This document shows positions 1 through 11,054 of a stretch of DNA of 64,000 bases, one piece after another. The stretch comes from Favolaschia claudopus (Eukaryota; Basidiomycota; Agaricomycetes; Agaricales; Mycenaceae), in the NCBI GenBank assembly GCA_037176885.1, contig JAWWNJ010000031.1, positions 310,001-374,000 of the forward strand. The letters run 5' to 3'. The notes under the pieces are model-generated. The model ran no database searches, was not told the DNA's origin, and saw only the letters and a program-made list of their open reading frames with translations. How positions within the stretch are numbered: position 1 is the first letter of the stretch; each line of letters begins with the position of its first letter. The position numbers and the translations under genes were made by a program.

Positions 1-1013
1 GTATCCAGCCCAGATTGGGATATGTCGATTGTTTTGACCTGATCGAGTGCGCCCCAGATTTTATTCGTCGCCTCCTCGTCCGTTGCCCACAACAACAAGT
101 CCAATTGTCGTACGCTCCCCAAAAGGTGTGTGCAGGTCCTGGCTACGTGAGCGAAGCTCCTCCCCAATACATGCAGGCATAGCACGTCCAACGAAGGCGC
201 TTCGATGTGTCCCAACACGCTCCAATCCAAGTTTGCCCAGCATTTGAATCGGAGACGCTTCAAGTGCGTCAATCTCGCCCTTTGGAAGTCGAAAGACGGT
301 ATCGACGTGTAGAAGAGGACGTCGTCGAGTATCAGCTCGTGAAGGTGTTTGGTACCACGAAGCATCGCAAGTACGTCTCCGATCCCTGCGCTTTTGAAGG
401 TCGTTAATTCCAGCTTCGTTAGATTTGCGTGCGCGTTCCACTGCCCGGATACAGGTATGATACCTTTCCCTGTCAAGCGCTGGACGTTCATCCACTTCGT
501 CTGCGGTAGCGTGGGTCGTCTGGTTGGCTGTGTCCAGTCGATGCGCATGGGGTTCGCAGTGCCGATGGTGAAGGTCAAGCTCCGAAGAAAATATGTTTCG
601 CAAGGTCCTATTACTGCAGCCAGCGTTATCCAGTCGACGATGTGTGTCGTTTCCATCTCCAGTGTTTCGACGCGGGGAAACACGGGAACAAGGCATCGTT
701 CCAGTTTACTGGCCATTTCCTCTATGTCCTCTGTGACGGTGTCCGTTCCTCTGCACCCGTAAATCTGCACCTGTAGCGGACCATGCGGCGCTCGACCGAG
801 TTGCCACAGTATAAACTCTGCTTTGGTGGGTCTCCCGATGTATAGCTTTCTCCAATACCTGGGTGAATGGCTGATGATGAAGGACCACAACTGGCAGGTG
901 TCCTTTGCGTTTTGTCGCGCGCGTGCGAACCATGCTATGTCGTTATCCAGCAGTAGAGCGTCCATTATACTCTCTAATAGGTCCACTGATAGCATGTCGT
1001 TGACGTTGGGCAT
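1..1013 (-). CDS. F-box/LRR-like protein, partial at left edge
   Basis: An open frame runs from the ATG at 1013 to the window edge with no stop, about 337 residues. It opens MPNVNDMLSVDLLESIMDAL, followed by a helix pair and RQNAKDTCQLWSFIISHSPRYW, the usual layout of an Agaricomycete F-box-like domain. After it come leucine-rich segments such as LTKLELTTF, LHELILDDV and LTHLKRLRF. An in-frame stop lies 27 codons upstream with no ATG between, which fixes the start. F-box proteins normally select substrates for SCF ubiquitin ligases; the substrate here cannot be inferred. Related genes lie at 1302, 3705, 6038, 14700 and 35528. The C-terminus is outside the window. Confidence 0.75.
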   Translation of the reverse strand, partial: MPNVNDMLSVDLLESIMDALLLDNDIAWFARARQNAKDTCQLWSFIISHSPRYWRKLYIGRPTKAEFILWQLGRAPHGPLQVQIYGCRGTDTVTEDIEEMASKLERCLVPVFPRVETLEMETTHIVDWITLAAVIGPCETYFLRSLTFTIGTANPMRIDWTQPTRRPTLPQTKWMNVQRLTGKGIIPVSGQWNAHANLTKLELTTFKSAGIGDVLAMLRGTKHLHELILDDVLFYTSIPSFDFQRARLTHLKRLRFKCWANLDWSVLGHIEAPSLDVLCLHVLGRSFAHVARTCTHLLGSVRQLDLLLWATDEEATNKIWGALDQVKTIDISQSGLD

Positions 1014-1301
1014 TTTGTCGTGTTGCGAGTCCTGGCAAGCTGTCGATTTACTTAGTCGTTTGTTTACTCGGGCCTTCGCCAACGCTGATCTTCTCTAATA
1101 TTTTGATTCCTCATCTTCTTCGTCTTTTGCCTCGTTGCTCTTGTTCCGTTGTGCGTCAATCTGATTATTCTTTTGGTCGATTTGTTGCTCTGTTTGATAT
1201 CTGTTCCACCATGTGCTAGATCTCGATCTCTACGTATTTACGTTATTATGATTTCTTTGCGTCGCTTTAGTCGTTTTGTCCCTTAATCTTTCTGCTCTTG
1301 C

Positions 1302-3014
1302 ATGTCTGCGTCTCCCGGTATTTTCTTTGCTTCGTTTTGTGGGTTTTTTCTCACTTTGCTTTAGGCTCGTCTGTGCCTTCGGATCCAGCGAATTCAGTTG
1401 TTGTGGTTCCCGCTTCTTCGTCCTCTATTGACCGCACTCCGTTCGATATCGGGAGAAAGAGAATATGTGCGTTCGTTGGTTCGCTGCCAGGTATCTGTTG
1501 GCTTGGCTGTATCATTTGTTTACTTACTGTTTCCCAAGCGTCTATCGCAGTTGATGATTCTCTCGAGGCTGCTACTGGCTTTGTTGCATGTGCGCCAGGT
1601 GTCTACGTTCTTATTGGTTTTTTGTCTTGCCTGTATTAATCCTTACCTTTGTTTAGACTCACCGTGTTCGGCGCCGACAAAAACCCCGCCTGAAGCTGTG
1701 ATCACCCCTGTGCACGTCCTCCCTGCAGAAGTACTTGCTCGGGCGCTGCGTTTTTCCTTTCTCGGTCCTCGCTTTTTCATTCGGGACCCGTCGTATCGTC
1801 GCAAGGTTGTCGGCTCTGCTTGTCACTTCTGGGCCGCTGTTATCGACAGTGATCCTCAATCCTGGTCTTACATAGTTGTCGACCACACCACTTCGCTCGT
1901 GTTTCTTCGAGACGCTCTTACCAAATCGGCCGCGACGCCTTTGACCTTGGAATTGGATTGTAGGCTCCAGGGACGTCCGATGCGCGAATTTTTGCATCGC
2001 GTTCTTCCAGAAATATTGCCCGTTTTTCCGCGTTGTCGGGAATTGCTGGTTCGAGCAGCTCACGCCGATACTTGTTTGCATTTGATGGGTCGTCTCAAGA
2101 CTTGCTTGTTGCCTATGTTGGTCACCGCTCGATTTGACCTTGCTCTCCCCATGGTCCCATTTTCCCCCTCCGTCCCCGGTGCCGCCGTCCCGTTCCTAGC
2201 GGGCGGTCAGTTGCCCCTTATATCACGCGTGTCCTTCACCCACGGCTTCCCCTCGTGGGCATGGACTCAGATTGCTTCCACACTCACTGTCGTTCGTTTG
2301 GCTCGTATGAATCATATTGTGATTCCTCGGTTGAAGCTCCTCCACGACTTCTTGCGTTCTTGTACCAATTTGGTCTTTTTGGCCATCCATTACGTGGACG
2401 CAGCTCCCCCTCCTACAGCAGATCGTGGTTCGCCGTATGTCGGCGGCACCGTCAGTCTTCCCCACCTTAGGCGACTGGATCTTTTGGTCAACATGCGACG
2501 TACCGTGTTCATCGTTTCTTCCCTCAAGGCGCCCCTACTCGAGCACATGTCCTTGGCTGTATCGGACGAGGTGGTCCTCAGACATCTAGTTCTACATGCG
2601 GGTCATCTCCTTCTCCAGATCACTGTCCTTCGTCTAGCGGTCAACTTCTCCTCGTACTTACCCCTCGAGGTCTTGCTTCGTTCCATGTCCCGTTTGGATA
2701 AATTAGATGCGCGTCCCTCGTCCCCTACGTTTGTGGACTGCCTCCATCACTCCGCTTTATTTGCCACGACCATGGCGACTTCATTGCGGTGCATTGCTAC
2801 CAATGAATTCCCCTTTCCTTTGTTGCAGGACGTGCTGGCTTTTCGACACTGGACAAATTTTCGTCAAGAGCTGTGCTTGGTGGTGCCTGGGGTCGACGAA
2901 ACGCTGCCTCCTTCTACGCTTTCCGTTTGTCGGTTGAAGGGTGATACGGTCGTGGTGGGAGAACATGTAGATTATGTGGATTGGATGGATGACAGTCCTT
3001 ACCCCGTCTTGTAG
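1302..3014 (+). CDS. F-box/LRR-like protein
   Basis: Proposed exons are 1302-1317, 1365-1490, 1539-1598 and 1657-3014, about 519 aa. The three introns are 47, 48 and 58 bp and all joins keep frame. The last exon carries the F-box-like core (VHVLPAEVLARALRF ... GSACHFWAAVIDSDPQSW) and then LRR-like beta/alpha units (LISRVSFTHGF, LTVVRLARM, LPHLRRLDLLV). The first exon is only 16 nt. If introns 2 and 3 are misread, the region is still open from 1398 in the same frame. Same domain plan and strand as 3705 and 6038, which suggests a local tandem expansion. Partner and substrate unknown. Confidence 0.7.
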
Positions 3015-3704
3015 TCTTTCTCGTTGATTCTTTAACCAGCATGTAGTAGCTCTTATTCATTGCGATAGGCCGACTTGACGACTACGATGGTTGCTTTTAG
3101 CTCCTGACCATGTACTGTCTTGTTAATACTACAGAAATGTTTGCTTTCCTTACCCCGTTCTTTGCAATGTAATCTGCACTAAATTCAAAATTGTTGTTTC
3201 TTATTTGCGCACGCCTGATTTGGTCTTATATCTCCTTCTACTTTCCCTCATTATCCTGGTTTCTCCGTTACCTGGGGACTTATTTTCTTTGATGTCTACC
3301 CTTACCACGTCGTCCAGTGTGCATCTGGATGTTATGTGGGCGTCATTTAGCTCTTCCGAGTTCGCATTTTCAGTTTGTGATTGTCTGCCGACTTCTGATT
3401 TTGCTTGTTTCACGAAGACGACTCGCTCTGCGTGCTTGGATGCAAGAGTAGGTTATCTGTGATCAAGGCCGTAGATTTATTGTGTTAATGTCAGTCCGTT
3501 GCGTAGCGCCTTACGAAATGAAGTCGAAAATGCCTTCAAAACCTTGGCTGCGGACATTTCTGCGGTTGTTAGTCAAGTTTTGCGTGATCATATTGCAAGT
3601 AGGCTTGGCAAAATTCCTCTTAACTTGGTACGCATGACTGTCTCTAGCCCATTCTCCATCTCACGCCGTCGTTTCGTAGATTTCTCTCAAAAGGCAGTGC
3701 CTTA
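3015..3704. other. Spacer, possible 5' exons of next F-box gene
   Basis: No complete gene is visible. Short open stretches at 3488-3660 could be 5' exons or leader of the F-box-like gene that is clear from 3705. Several GT..AG pairs are possible, such as a donor near 3676 with an acceptor near 3716, and none could be chosen by frame. Confidence 0.4.
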
Positions 3705-5237
3705 TTGATCTCAGGACTTCTTCTTTATTGTTTGCTGGTTGGTTTGAACTCTTGTCTGGAACATCAGTTTACTTACTGGTACTACTTGACAGAGTCGTCG
3801 CCGTCTGCCACCCGAGTACCTCTGGAAGTGTGGTGGCTCGTCTTTGACCTCCTTCTGCAAGATGCGGCTCCGGGCTCTGTACGCTTTTGTCGTACTAGAG
3901 GCTGTCTTGCCCTCGTCTGCCCCTTCCTCAACGCCGCAGTTCTTTCGTATCCCCCGTTCTGGAAAACGTTGCGTATCGATCTGTGGTCTACCAAACATTC
4001 AGTCGATCATTTTATTGCTCGTAACGCCGAGCGCCCCATGACCGTAATTGTTGTCGACGGTGACCCATCGGTTAGATACGATGCAGACGACGACTCGATG
4101 TCCTTCAATCCCGGTACTCGGTCTATCGACTTCATATCAGCATTCAACGCGTCTTTGCGCACCGTTCGTCTGTGGGCGTCTCTGATCATTTTGTCCCCGT
4201 ACCCGTCTACGGTGGAGTACATATTCAACCTACTACGCGATCTGTCTGCGCTCGCGCTTTCCAGGGTCCGTGTCGCTTGCTTGCCGTGGATTCCTGGCCG
4301 TCACTGTATCGTGGTGGGGTCTCCCCTCAACCCCTCGGCTCTTACCCACCTTCGTTTTGAAGGCTTTGGCGTCTACAAGTTTCCTATCGCGAGCAGCGTC
4401 TCACTACAAGTCCTTCGTTTGGTTGACTTGCCAGTTGAAGCCTGGCCTTCGTTCGTCGATCTTATGTCGTTCTTCGAAAACGCAACGCGTCTTGAAGAGC
4501 TCGAATTTCGCAACGTCGGAGCTTGCCGTTCCCGCACTCGAACGGAGCTGGCTAAGCGTCCGCCCATTATCTTGTCCTCCCTCCGCAAGGCTCGATTTTA
4601 TCTGGACAATCGATTCCCGGATGCTACGGAGCTCAATTTGGACATTCTCAGGTGTCTTCGCTTTCCCTTCTTACACGACCTTCACCTCTATTTCCATGGA
4701 GACGCCGATTTGCGGGCGTACAAAGTTGCTGCGATCTCGTTAAGCGCACCTTGTATGTCTTTGTCCGGCTATCTGCGGGAGTACGACCTTATCCGACATC
4801 TCTACTCTACATTTCGTCGAGTCGTTTCACTCGACTTGTCTGCGTTAGGAGGATCTCCTTGTTTTGCGGCGCTTGGCTTGCCACTCAATTCTTCTCCTGG
4901 CACGACAAGCATTGCGATGCCTCGTTTGGTCTCATTGTGTGTGGAGGCACGCGATTGGATCGACTTGTATGTTGGGTTGCTGGATAGATCCAGTGTTGGT
5001 TCTCCTGTCCGTCATCTGGAAATACTTCAGGTATTTCCAGACGACGTTCCAATACAGGTTGGTAAGGTCTATTGGCCCAAAGTGCCCACCAAATCTTTGT
5101 ATGCTTTCGATGGGTTGTCTGCCGTCGTTGACCATGTTAAGTGGACCGTTCGTCATCGCTTCAATCTCTATAGTGACCTTCGTCGTGTTCCTTTGCCTTG
5201 TACTCGGTGCGAGGAACGTAGTCTTGCTTGTTTTTAA
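3705..5237 (+). CDS. F-box/LRR-like protein, 5' end uncertain
   Basis: The frame is open to the TAA at 5235-5237. The F-box-like core is RVPLEVWWLVFDLLLQ, then LALVCPFLNAAVLSYPPFW and WKTLRIDLW. Leucine-rich repeats follow (LTHLRFEGFGVYKF, LQVLRLVDLPVEAW, LEELEFRNV, LHDLHLYFHG). The hydrophobic stretch before about residue 35 looks like translated leader or intron, and an acceptor TTGACAG lies at about 3786-3792, so the true start is probably in an upstream exon. Same orientation and plan as the flanking genes at 1302 and 6038. Confidence 0.65.
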   Translation: MISGLLLYCLLVGLNSCLEHQFTYWYYLTESSPSATRVPLEVWWLVFDLLLQDAAPGSVRFCRTRGCLALVCPFLNAAVLSYPPFWKTLRIDLWSTKHSVDHFIARNAERPMTVIVVDGDPSVRYDADDDSMSFNPGTRSIDFISAFNASLRTVRLWASLIILSPYPSTVEYIFNLLRDLSALALSRVRVACLPWIPGRHCIVVGSPLNPSALTHLRFEGFGVYKFPIASSVSLQVLRLVDLPVEAWPSFVDLMSFFENATRLEELEFRNVGACRSRTRTELAKRPPIILSSLRKARFYLDNRFPDATELNLDILRCLRFPFLHDLHLYFHGDADLRAYKVAAISLSAPCMSLSGYLREYDLIRHLYSTFRRVVSLDLSALGGSPCFAALGLPLNSSPGTTSIAMPRLVSLCVEARDWIDLYVGLLDRSSVGSPVRHLEILQVFPDDVPIQVGKVYWPKVPTKSLYAFDGLSAVVDHVKWTVRHRFNLYSDLRRVPLPCTRCEERSLACF

Positions 5238-6037
5238 CTGCTACTTGATCGTCTGTAGGCTGCTACACTATCAATTCTACAATAGATCGCACTTCTACCC
5301 TGTTCACGCTGAAACCAGCCGACGGGCTGACTGCGAGTGTCAGAATTGCCATTTTTCCTATCGGCGCTCTGTCGTGTCCGCTTCTCAATTTTATCGTATA
5401 TCCGGCCCTCATCTCGTAGTGCATCTGTGAGCTGGTTGTGAGTACAAAGCAGTGTAGTGGTCGGTTTACTGACCGTTACGTTCGTATTATATTCCTCGAG
5501 ATTGGCTTTCTGGCGCACGAAATAGTGCTCTATCCTTCTGGCTTCTTCGGAATGTGGATAATGGAAATGAGGCACTGCAACGTCGATATATTGTTTGTAA
5601 ATTCCGATGTACTTCATCCCGCAACGCGTCAATTAATTTAATCGGTATTGATTACATTCACTTGCCTCTCCAACGATAAGTCCAAACGCTAGCGCTGTTG
5701 GGTGTGTGGTGTTGACAATTTTGGTTTCCAGATCGTCTTCGGTCGTCCACCAACATGCGACTTCCGAGCTCATGTTTTCTAGCTGCTTCGTCAACGCTTG
5801 CGTCTTTTCCGCGTTCAAGAAAAAGGTGTCCATGCTGGAACGGGTTTGAATTCCACTGGGTGATTTTTCGACCCTTCCGGTTTCTTTATTTGCACGCGTC
5901 GGCTAACTGTCTTCGGTTCTGGCCAGATCCCGATCTCGATCTCTGCCGAATGTGCGACTTACATACTATGTGGAGGATTATAAAACCTTATGATTTGTTC
6001 GCTCATGGAACGCGCGCTTTAATCTGCCTGTTCTGCC
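5238..6037. other. Intergenic spacer
   Basis: About 800 bp between two F-box-like genes on the same strand. No ORF with recognisable content. It should hold the terminator of the 3705 gene and the promoter of the 6038 gene, but no motif could be assigned with confidence. Confidence 0.4.
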
Positions 6038-7563
6038 ATGTCTATGGAAGAGCCTACCCGACCTTCTTGGAATCCTATTGACCGCGATGTTGTCGCTTTG
6101 TCTGTCGCTGATTGGTCTTCGGATTGCGATCCCTTGCTGTGCGAGGCGTATGGGTCTTTCGTTACATCTGCTCGCCGCCACAAATCTCGTATGTGTCGCC
6201 TTTTTTTAATCTTCGTTTTACTTTCGTCTCAAATATTCGTCTCTTTTTAGCTATTCATTTCAACTCTTTACCCGTCGAAATCATTCGTCGCGTGCTGCTC
6301 ATGGTGCCAGATTGGATCCTTGTTTTTGGCTATCGTTGGCATCGCGCTATATGCCTTTTACAAACCGTGTGCAGGCATTGGGCTACGATCATTGAATCGA
6401 ACGCGATATTTTACTCGGTCGTTTACGTCGATGTCGCCGTGTCTCTGTCTCGCATCGAATCCTATACGGCTAAATCTCTTGGATATTCCACCTGCATCAT
6501 CTTGGATTTCATGCATTCCGGACGTCGTATTCCAGTACCCAATGGACGCCTCATCGCCATTATGACGCGACTTCTTCCCCATCTTTCCGACCTCTTCTCT
6601 CGCTGCACCCATGTCTACATGCGTACCCACGACCCGCTCGTTAGCCGCGCTATGCTGCGCTTGTTGTCCACGGTTCCCGCGCCAATGCTGGTTCATATGC
6701 AGAGCGTGCTATCTGGGTCTCTGAATTACAACGAGGATCTTTCGTCGGGCACCGGAGCTCCACACGTGCTCCCGTTTAACGGCTCGTTCCCCCGCCTTAC
6801 GCATTTGCAAGTGCGCGATTACGTCCATGTTAATACCCCTCAGCTTTACGCCAACCTCACTTCGCTCTTGCTCCTTACTGTCGGTAGCGAGACGGGACCT
6901 ACGCTGCTGGAGTTCTTGGACATCTTGCGATCAGCGAGTCGCCTCCGTTATCTGCAGTTGGAGGGCGTGCGTTATATGCATACTCCCGTCGTACACACAG
7001 CGATGCCGGTGGTATTGCCCGACCTCACTCGATTGCACTTGACTATATCCGGTGGATCCACTTGTCATTGGATGCTGCAATGGCTCTCCATGCCCGTCCT
7101 TCACACAATGTGTTTGCGCTTCGGAGGGCATCTCAACGATTTCATCGCCAACATTCCGTCCTTCACTAAAACCGTCAAAAATCTGTCCTTCACCTTCAAT
7201 CACCATTCCGTTACCGGCCTTTCCGAAGTCGTGAAGGCATTCCCTTTGGTCGAGAGAGTGGATATACGGTGCAATTCAATTCTTCATACTTTGTCTTTGC
7301 ACGCCGTGGCTGTCCATTGGCCGGGACACTGGCCCCACTTGCGAGAGCTTTGGATGGGAGAGGTTGTCGCCGATGAAGTCATGCTTCGCATCCTTACAGG
7401 CTTGACCGGACAGAGCGATTCCAGTGCAGTTCTTTTGTCGCCCGATATTCGCTATCCTGAGGAGCCAATCGTCTCGTATCTTTGTTCTCGCGTATACTCT
7501 ATCGAAAACGGTGCCTTGGTTCGGGCTCGTTTTGATGGCGAGGACATTGGCCTTATTTTCTGA
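6038..7563 (+). CDS. F-box/LRR-like protein
   Basis: Exons 6038-6188 and 6251-7563, 487 aa. The single 62-bp intron (GTATGT..TTTTAG) joins phase 1 to phase 1. The first exon encodes an acidic, Ser-rich N-terminus (MSMEEPTRPSWNPIDRD). The second exon opens with the F-box-like core FNSLPVEIIRRVLLMVP and LLQTVCRHWATIIES. Leucine-rich units follow (LTHLQVRDYVHV, LRYLQLEGVRYM, LTRLHLTIS, LRELWMGEV). The ATG at 6038 is the first in frame and its exon/intron plan matches the gene at 1302. Presumed substrate adaptor by family; target unknown. Confidence 0.8.
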
Positions 7564-7771
7564 ATACTTGCTCACCGTACATCTGTCGTCAACTTTCTTC
7601 TCGTGTTCGATAGCTCTGCTTGAACTTCAAACCGTATATCTTCCTTCCGTTGTTCTCTTTCGCTTATTGACGATGTGTTCGTGATCTACTCGTTATACTT
7701 ACCATACCTTTTTCGTGTCGATGCTCCGTCTTATTGTGTCTGGTTACTTAAATAATAAACGCTGCGTCAAA

Positions 7772-7805
7772 CTGCCTTTATTGCTTTACTGCCTTTATTG
7801 CTTTA
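7772..7805. repeat. 17-bp direct repeat, two copies
   Basis: The unit GCCTTTATTGCTTTACT is present twice in tandem just downstream of the stop of the gene ending at 7823. Probably replication slippage; no function seen. Confidence 0.7.
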
Positions 7806-7822
7806 CTGAAGTACTCTGTTGC

Positions 7823-8958
7823 CTAAGTTCTGTATCGAGTTACTGACCACATAGTAACATCGTCCAGAACTATACGTAGCTGTCGCGAAAACTTCAGCGG
7901 AGTGTATTGCCCATGCTACGAATGAAATAAAAAAATGTAATCGTTTACAGTGCTTCGCGTTACTCACCTGGGCTTGGTAAACCGGCACAGAAAGTGTTAC
8001 AAGGCCATGGTATAAGCCCTCGCCACTGCAAGGGGGTCCGCCTAAAGCCCATATAACGGAATGTACTCCGTCGTACATAGCTGGACCTGCAGACTCCGTG
8101 CTCGTGGATGCGAAAGGTATGAATAACGATTCTTGATCGTGCATCGATCGCAGCGTGAGAGGGCAGTATTTGGACTCTCCGCATAGATGGTCGCGCCATT
8201 TGTCGTGTTCATGGAGGTGGATGTAATGGATGAAGCCGCGGTGGCGAAGTTTGGCGTTCAGCCGTTTGAATTGGTGGCCGTCGTTAGACGGATCGCGTGC
8301 TGCCGGATTAACATAAGACAGCTTGTTCAACGTGAGTTCAGGGTACGCGCAGAACAGCCCGTAGCCAGAGATAAAATTCATGTCCATTGTCGAATAGAAA
8401 TTGAAAATTATAGTAGCTGCATTTTCGTCTGCAACTACTACAAGGAATATGGTGTGTTCCGATTTCTTGAATGTTCGGACGCGGACGAACCCAGCGTACC
8501 CTGGATATTCAGTTATCGGCTCTGTCGATTCTGCAAATTCCAGGTCGGTCGTGATTAAATCCGCCATGGGTGTCTCTTGTGTGACTGGCGTGCATAGATC
8601 GACGCCGCCACGGCGATGGTCCGAGTGATAGAGGACTGGGTGTAACGTCGAGCCCACGATTATAGACCTATAACGTCGAAGAGCAGGTCCAATAATTTGC
8701 CAATCGACGCCGGCGTCTGAGAGGGCGTCTCGAACTTGCCATTCCAGTTCGTCTTGTGTAGGGGGGGCATACCGATATATAGATTCTGAGGGATGAAATG
8801 AACAAACGTATTAGTTCGATCTTCCCAAGTTTAATTGTTACGCTCGTTCACCGTTCTCTGTATCTTCATCTGAGTCTGTGTTGCTTGCTTGTTAGTCAGT
8901 ATTCTTCAACGAAGCAAGATAACTACCCACGTCCGGCGTTCGATTCTGAGGACGACAT
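7823..8958 (-). CDS. Nucleotidyltransferase-fold-like fungal protein
   Basis: Exons, reading 8958 to 7823: 8958-8931, 8875-8852, 8785-7968, 7915-7823; 320 aa. The introns (55, 66 and 52 bp) keep phase. The core has a small-residue turn with Ser (RSIIVGSTLHPVLYHSD), then GVDLCTP, then FYSTMDMNFISGYGLFCAYP. I recall this pattern from a large uncharacterised Agaricomycete family whose first motif resembles GS..L...DxD of the nucleotidyltransferase fold. Here the acidic pair is reduced to DLC, so catalysis is doubtful. The N-terminus is short and acidic. No substrate can be named. Confident as a gene, less so as to fold. Confidence 0.6.
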
Positions 8959-11054
8959 GGCTTGTTCTGGATTGTCGTCTTCACGTCGTATACTCCCAAA
9001 AAAATCCTTATCTCGCGTTTGCGAATTATGTTGGTCAACCAGACTGTAAACTATATTACGAGTTATTTACCGTCGTTTCTTTCAAAGGCACTTCGTTAGA
9101 ATTAGGTTCTGTTCCGAGACGGTCTGGTCTTTTGTCCGATTTTCGCAGTACCTCGAATTTTGCACTAATTCCTAGTTTCCATGGAACAGAATGTCTTCTT
9201 TGAGATCCGCATCGAAGTTGTGCATTCGGTAACATTGATTTGAAATTCTATGTCTTGATTCTTCCCCGGAAGAGGATGTCACTGTATAACAACGAGGATG
9301 ATTCCACGGTAGAACTCGCCTTATTTTGACACCGTCCCTTCGCCGAGGTCCTGGGTCGTCCCACTTGTACTCCGATGTGAGTGGTCATCGCAGTGCATGA
9401 GATACCACGTTTCTTGTGGATCGCGTGTGTGTTCAGACATGTGGCCTGCTTTGTTTCCTTGTCGGTTTTGTCGTTACCTTCAATTGAGAATAATTCGTTC
9501 AAGCATCGATTGTCGCTTAATACTTGTCCCTTCTTTTGAGTTCCGTGGTACTCACTTATAACTGGTTTATTGGTTAGATCTTCAAAGTGTCTGTCTCCTT
9601 GATATTTGCTCTTGCTCGATTTCTTCTACCTAATTCATTATCAGCGATTCATGCGGTGCAATAGAAACCTTCTATCTGTCAATGAACTGATGCGCATCTT
9701 CGTACCCGGTTGCGTGCCCGACTCCGCATGTATTGAGCGAAGAAGATGGAATCAGGGACCATGTATAACTACTGCATCAGATCGGTAGGTTCATGTAATG
9801 CGACGCCGGTAGCGTCTCCGACTCCGCACATGCGACGCCGGTAGCGTCTCCGACTCCGCACATGTTGTCCGAACGCAGTTCTGGACTCTGGTACTTGCTT
9901 GATGGTGGATATGTAATTGGCTGTTTTCTGTCCGCCAGTATTCAGCTGACCTATGCTCTCTCGTTCCGTTACTTCGGTTCGCCGTCGCTGGTAGGTCGAA
10001 TGTACCTTGTTACAGCTCGTTACTTAGTCCATGATATTTTCTTGGCGGCTGTTGGGATGTTATTCGAATAGATAGGTAAAGGATGACGTATCTTTCGTCC
10101 TGTAGCAATAATTCGAACGAAAGTCCGGCTCTGTGTTACGCAGCTTGCGCTTCTTGGCGATTTGCGTTTGTTCACCGGATCGGTACGTTTGTCGTTTGGC
10201 ATCCATTCTCGAAAGACCGACGATCCTGACACGTCACGCCATCTCCCCAATCTGTTTATGTAATTGTTCTGCTTCTGTCTAAAATTGATCTACTTCTGCG
10301 AGATTTGATGCGACGAATTACGACATCTACGTCCCCGCATGCTATCTTCGCTGCAGTTTTGGGGCGTACTTGTGTGTTTGCTGTGTATGCGCTTTCCTTC
10401 TTAATGCATCCTCGATAGCCTATACGATTTCATCTACTTTTCAAAATGCCGGTTTCGATAATACCTAAATCGATTGTTTTGTCGATCATCCGTGTTATTT
10501 ATTAGCTCCCGTTGAAACTTTCTTAATGCTTCCATGGGTTTTCAAGTGCCACGAGCGTTTGATCGGTATATTTGTTCCGTATAGCTTCCGTTTTCTATAG
10601 CATCCGCTTTTCAATCAGCAAGTCGATCTTTTTGTATTTTGCCCAAAGAAGCTCACTGTCTTCCTAAATGATACTACGCTGCGGAGTTTCGATCCAATTT
10701 GAACAGCTTGCGCGTTCTATTCGGCCAAGGCACTCCGGAGTTTTTCATTTTATGTTCCGCTCCTCCACGCGTGTGAGCACGACACAGGCAGTGCCTGCAA
10801 CGAGATCTAACCACATTGTGTTGAATAGACCTCAGACACTCTGGGTCTGAATTTCGTCTATTGGACTTTTTGGTTTCGGTTACACTGAGACTCCATGACC
10901 CCCTTAATCGTACGGTTAGTCGTATTGGTGAGCTTGTATTTGGAGTGGTTGTAGCATAAATGTAGCACAAGGGACTCTTTTTGAGACGAGCAGACGAATA
11001 ACTTAACGAGTAACTTAATCGGACGAGCAGTTTTATTCGACATACGCAATACGC
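8959..11054. other. 2.1-kb gene-poor spacer
   Basis: Only short, overlapping, unlike-looking reading frames on both strands. No domain, tRNA or transposon end was recognised. One 32-bp tandem repeat (9798-9861) lies inside. It may be decayed DNA between two accessory genes. Confidence 0.5.
9798..9861. repeat. 32-bp tandem repeat, two copies
   Basis: Two adjacent identical 32-bp units (9798-9829, 9830-9861) beginning ATGCGACGCC and ending GACTCCGCAC. A shorter related stretch (CGACTCCGCATG) occurs upstream at about 9719-9730. No coding context. Confidence 0.85.

Noticed and set aside
61..696. 211-codon minus-strand frame
   Set aside because: It is a shadow of the F-box/LRR-like gene, which uses another minus frame with leucine-rich content.
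9798..9861. Possible CRISPR-like or satellite array
   Set aside because: Only two adjacent units without spacers, in a eukaryotic context; a plain tandem duplication.
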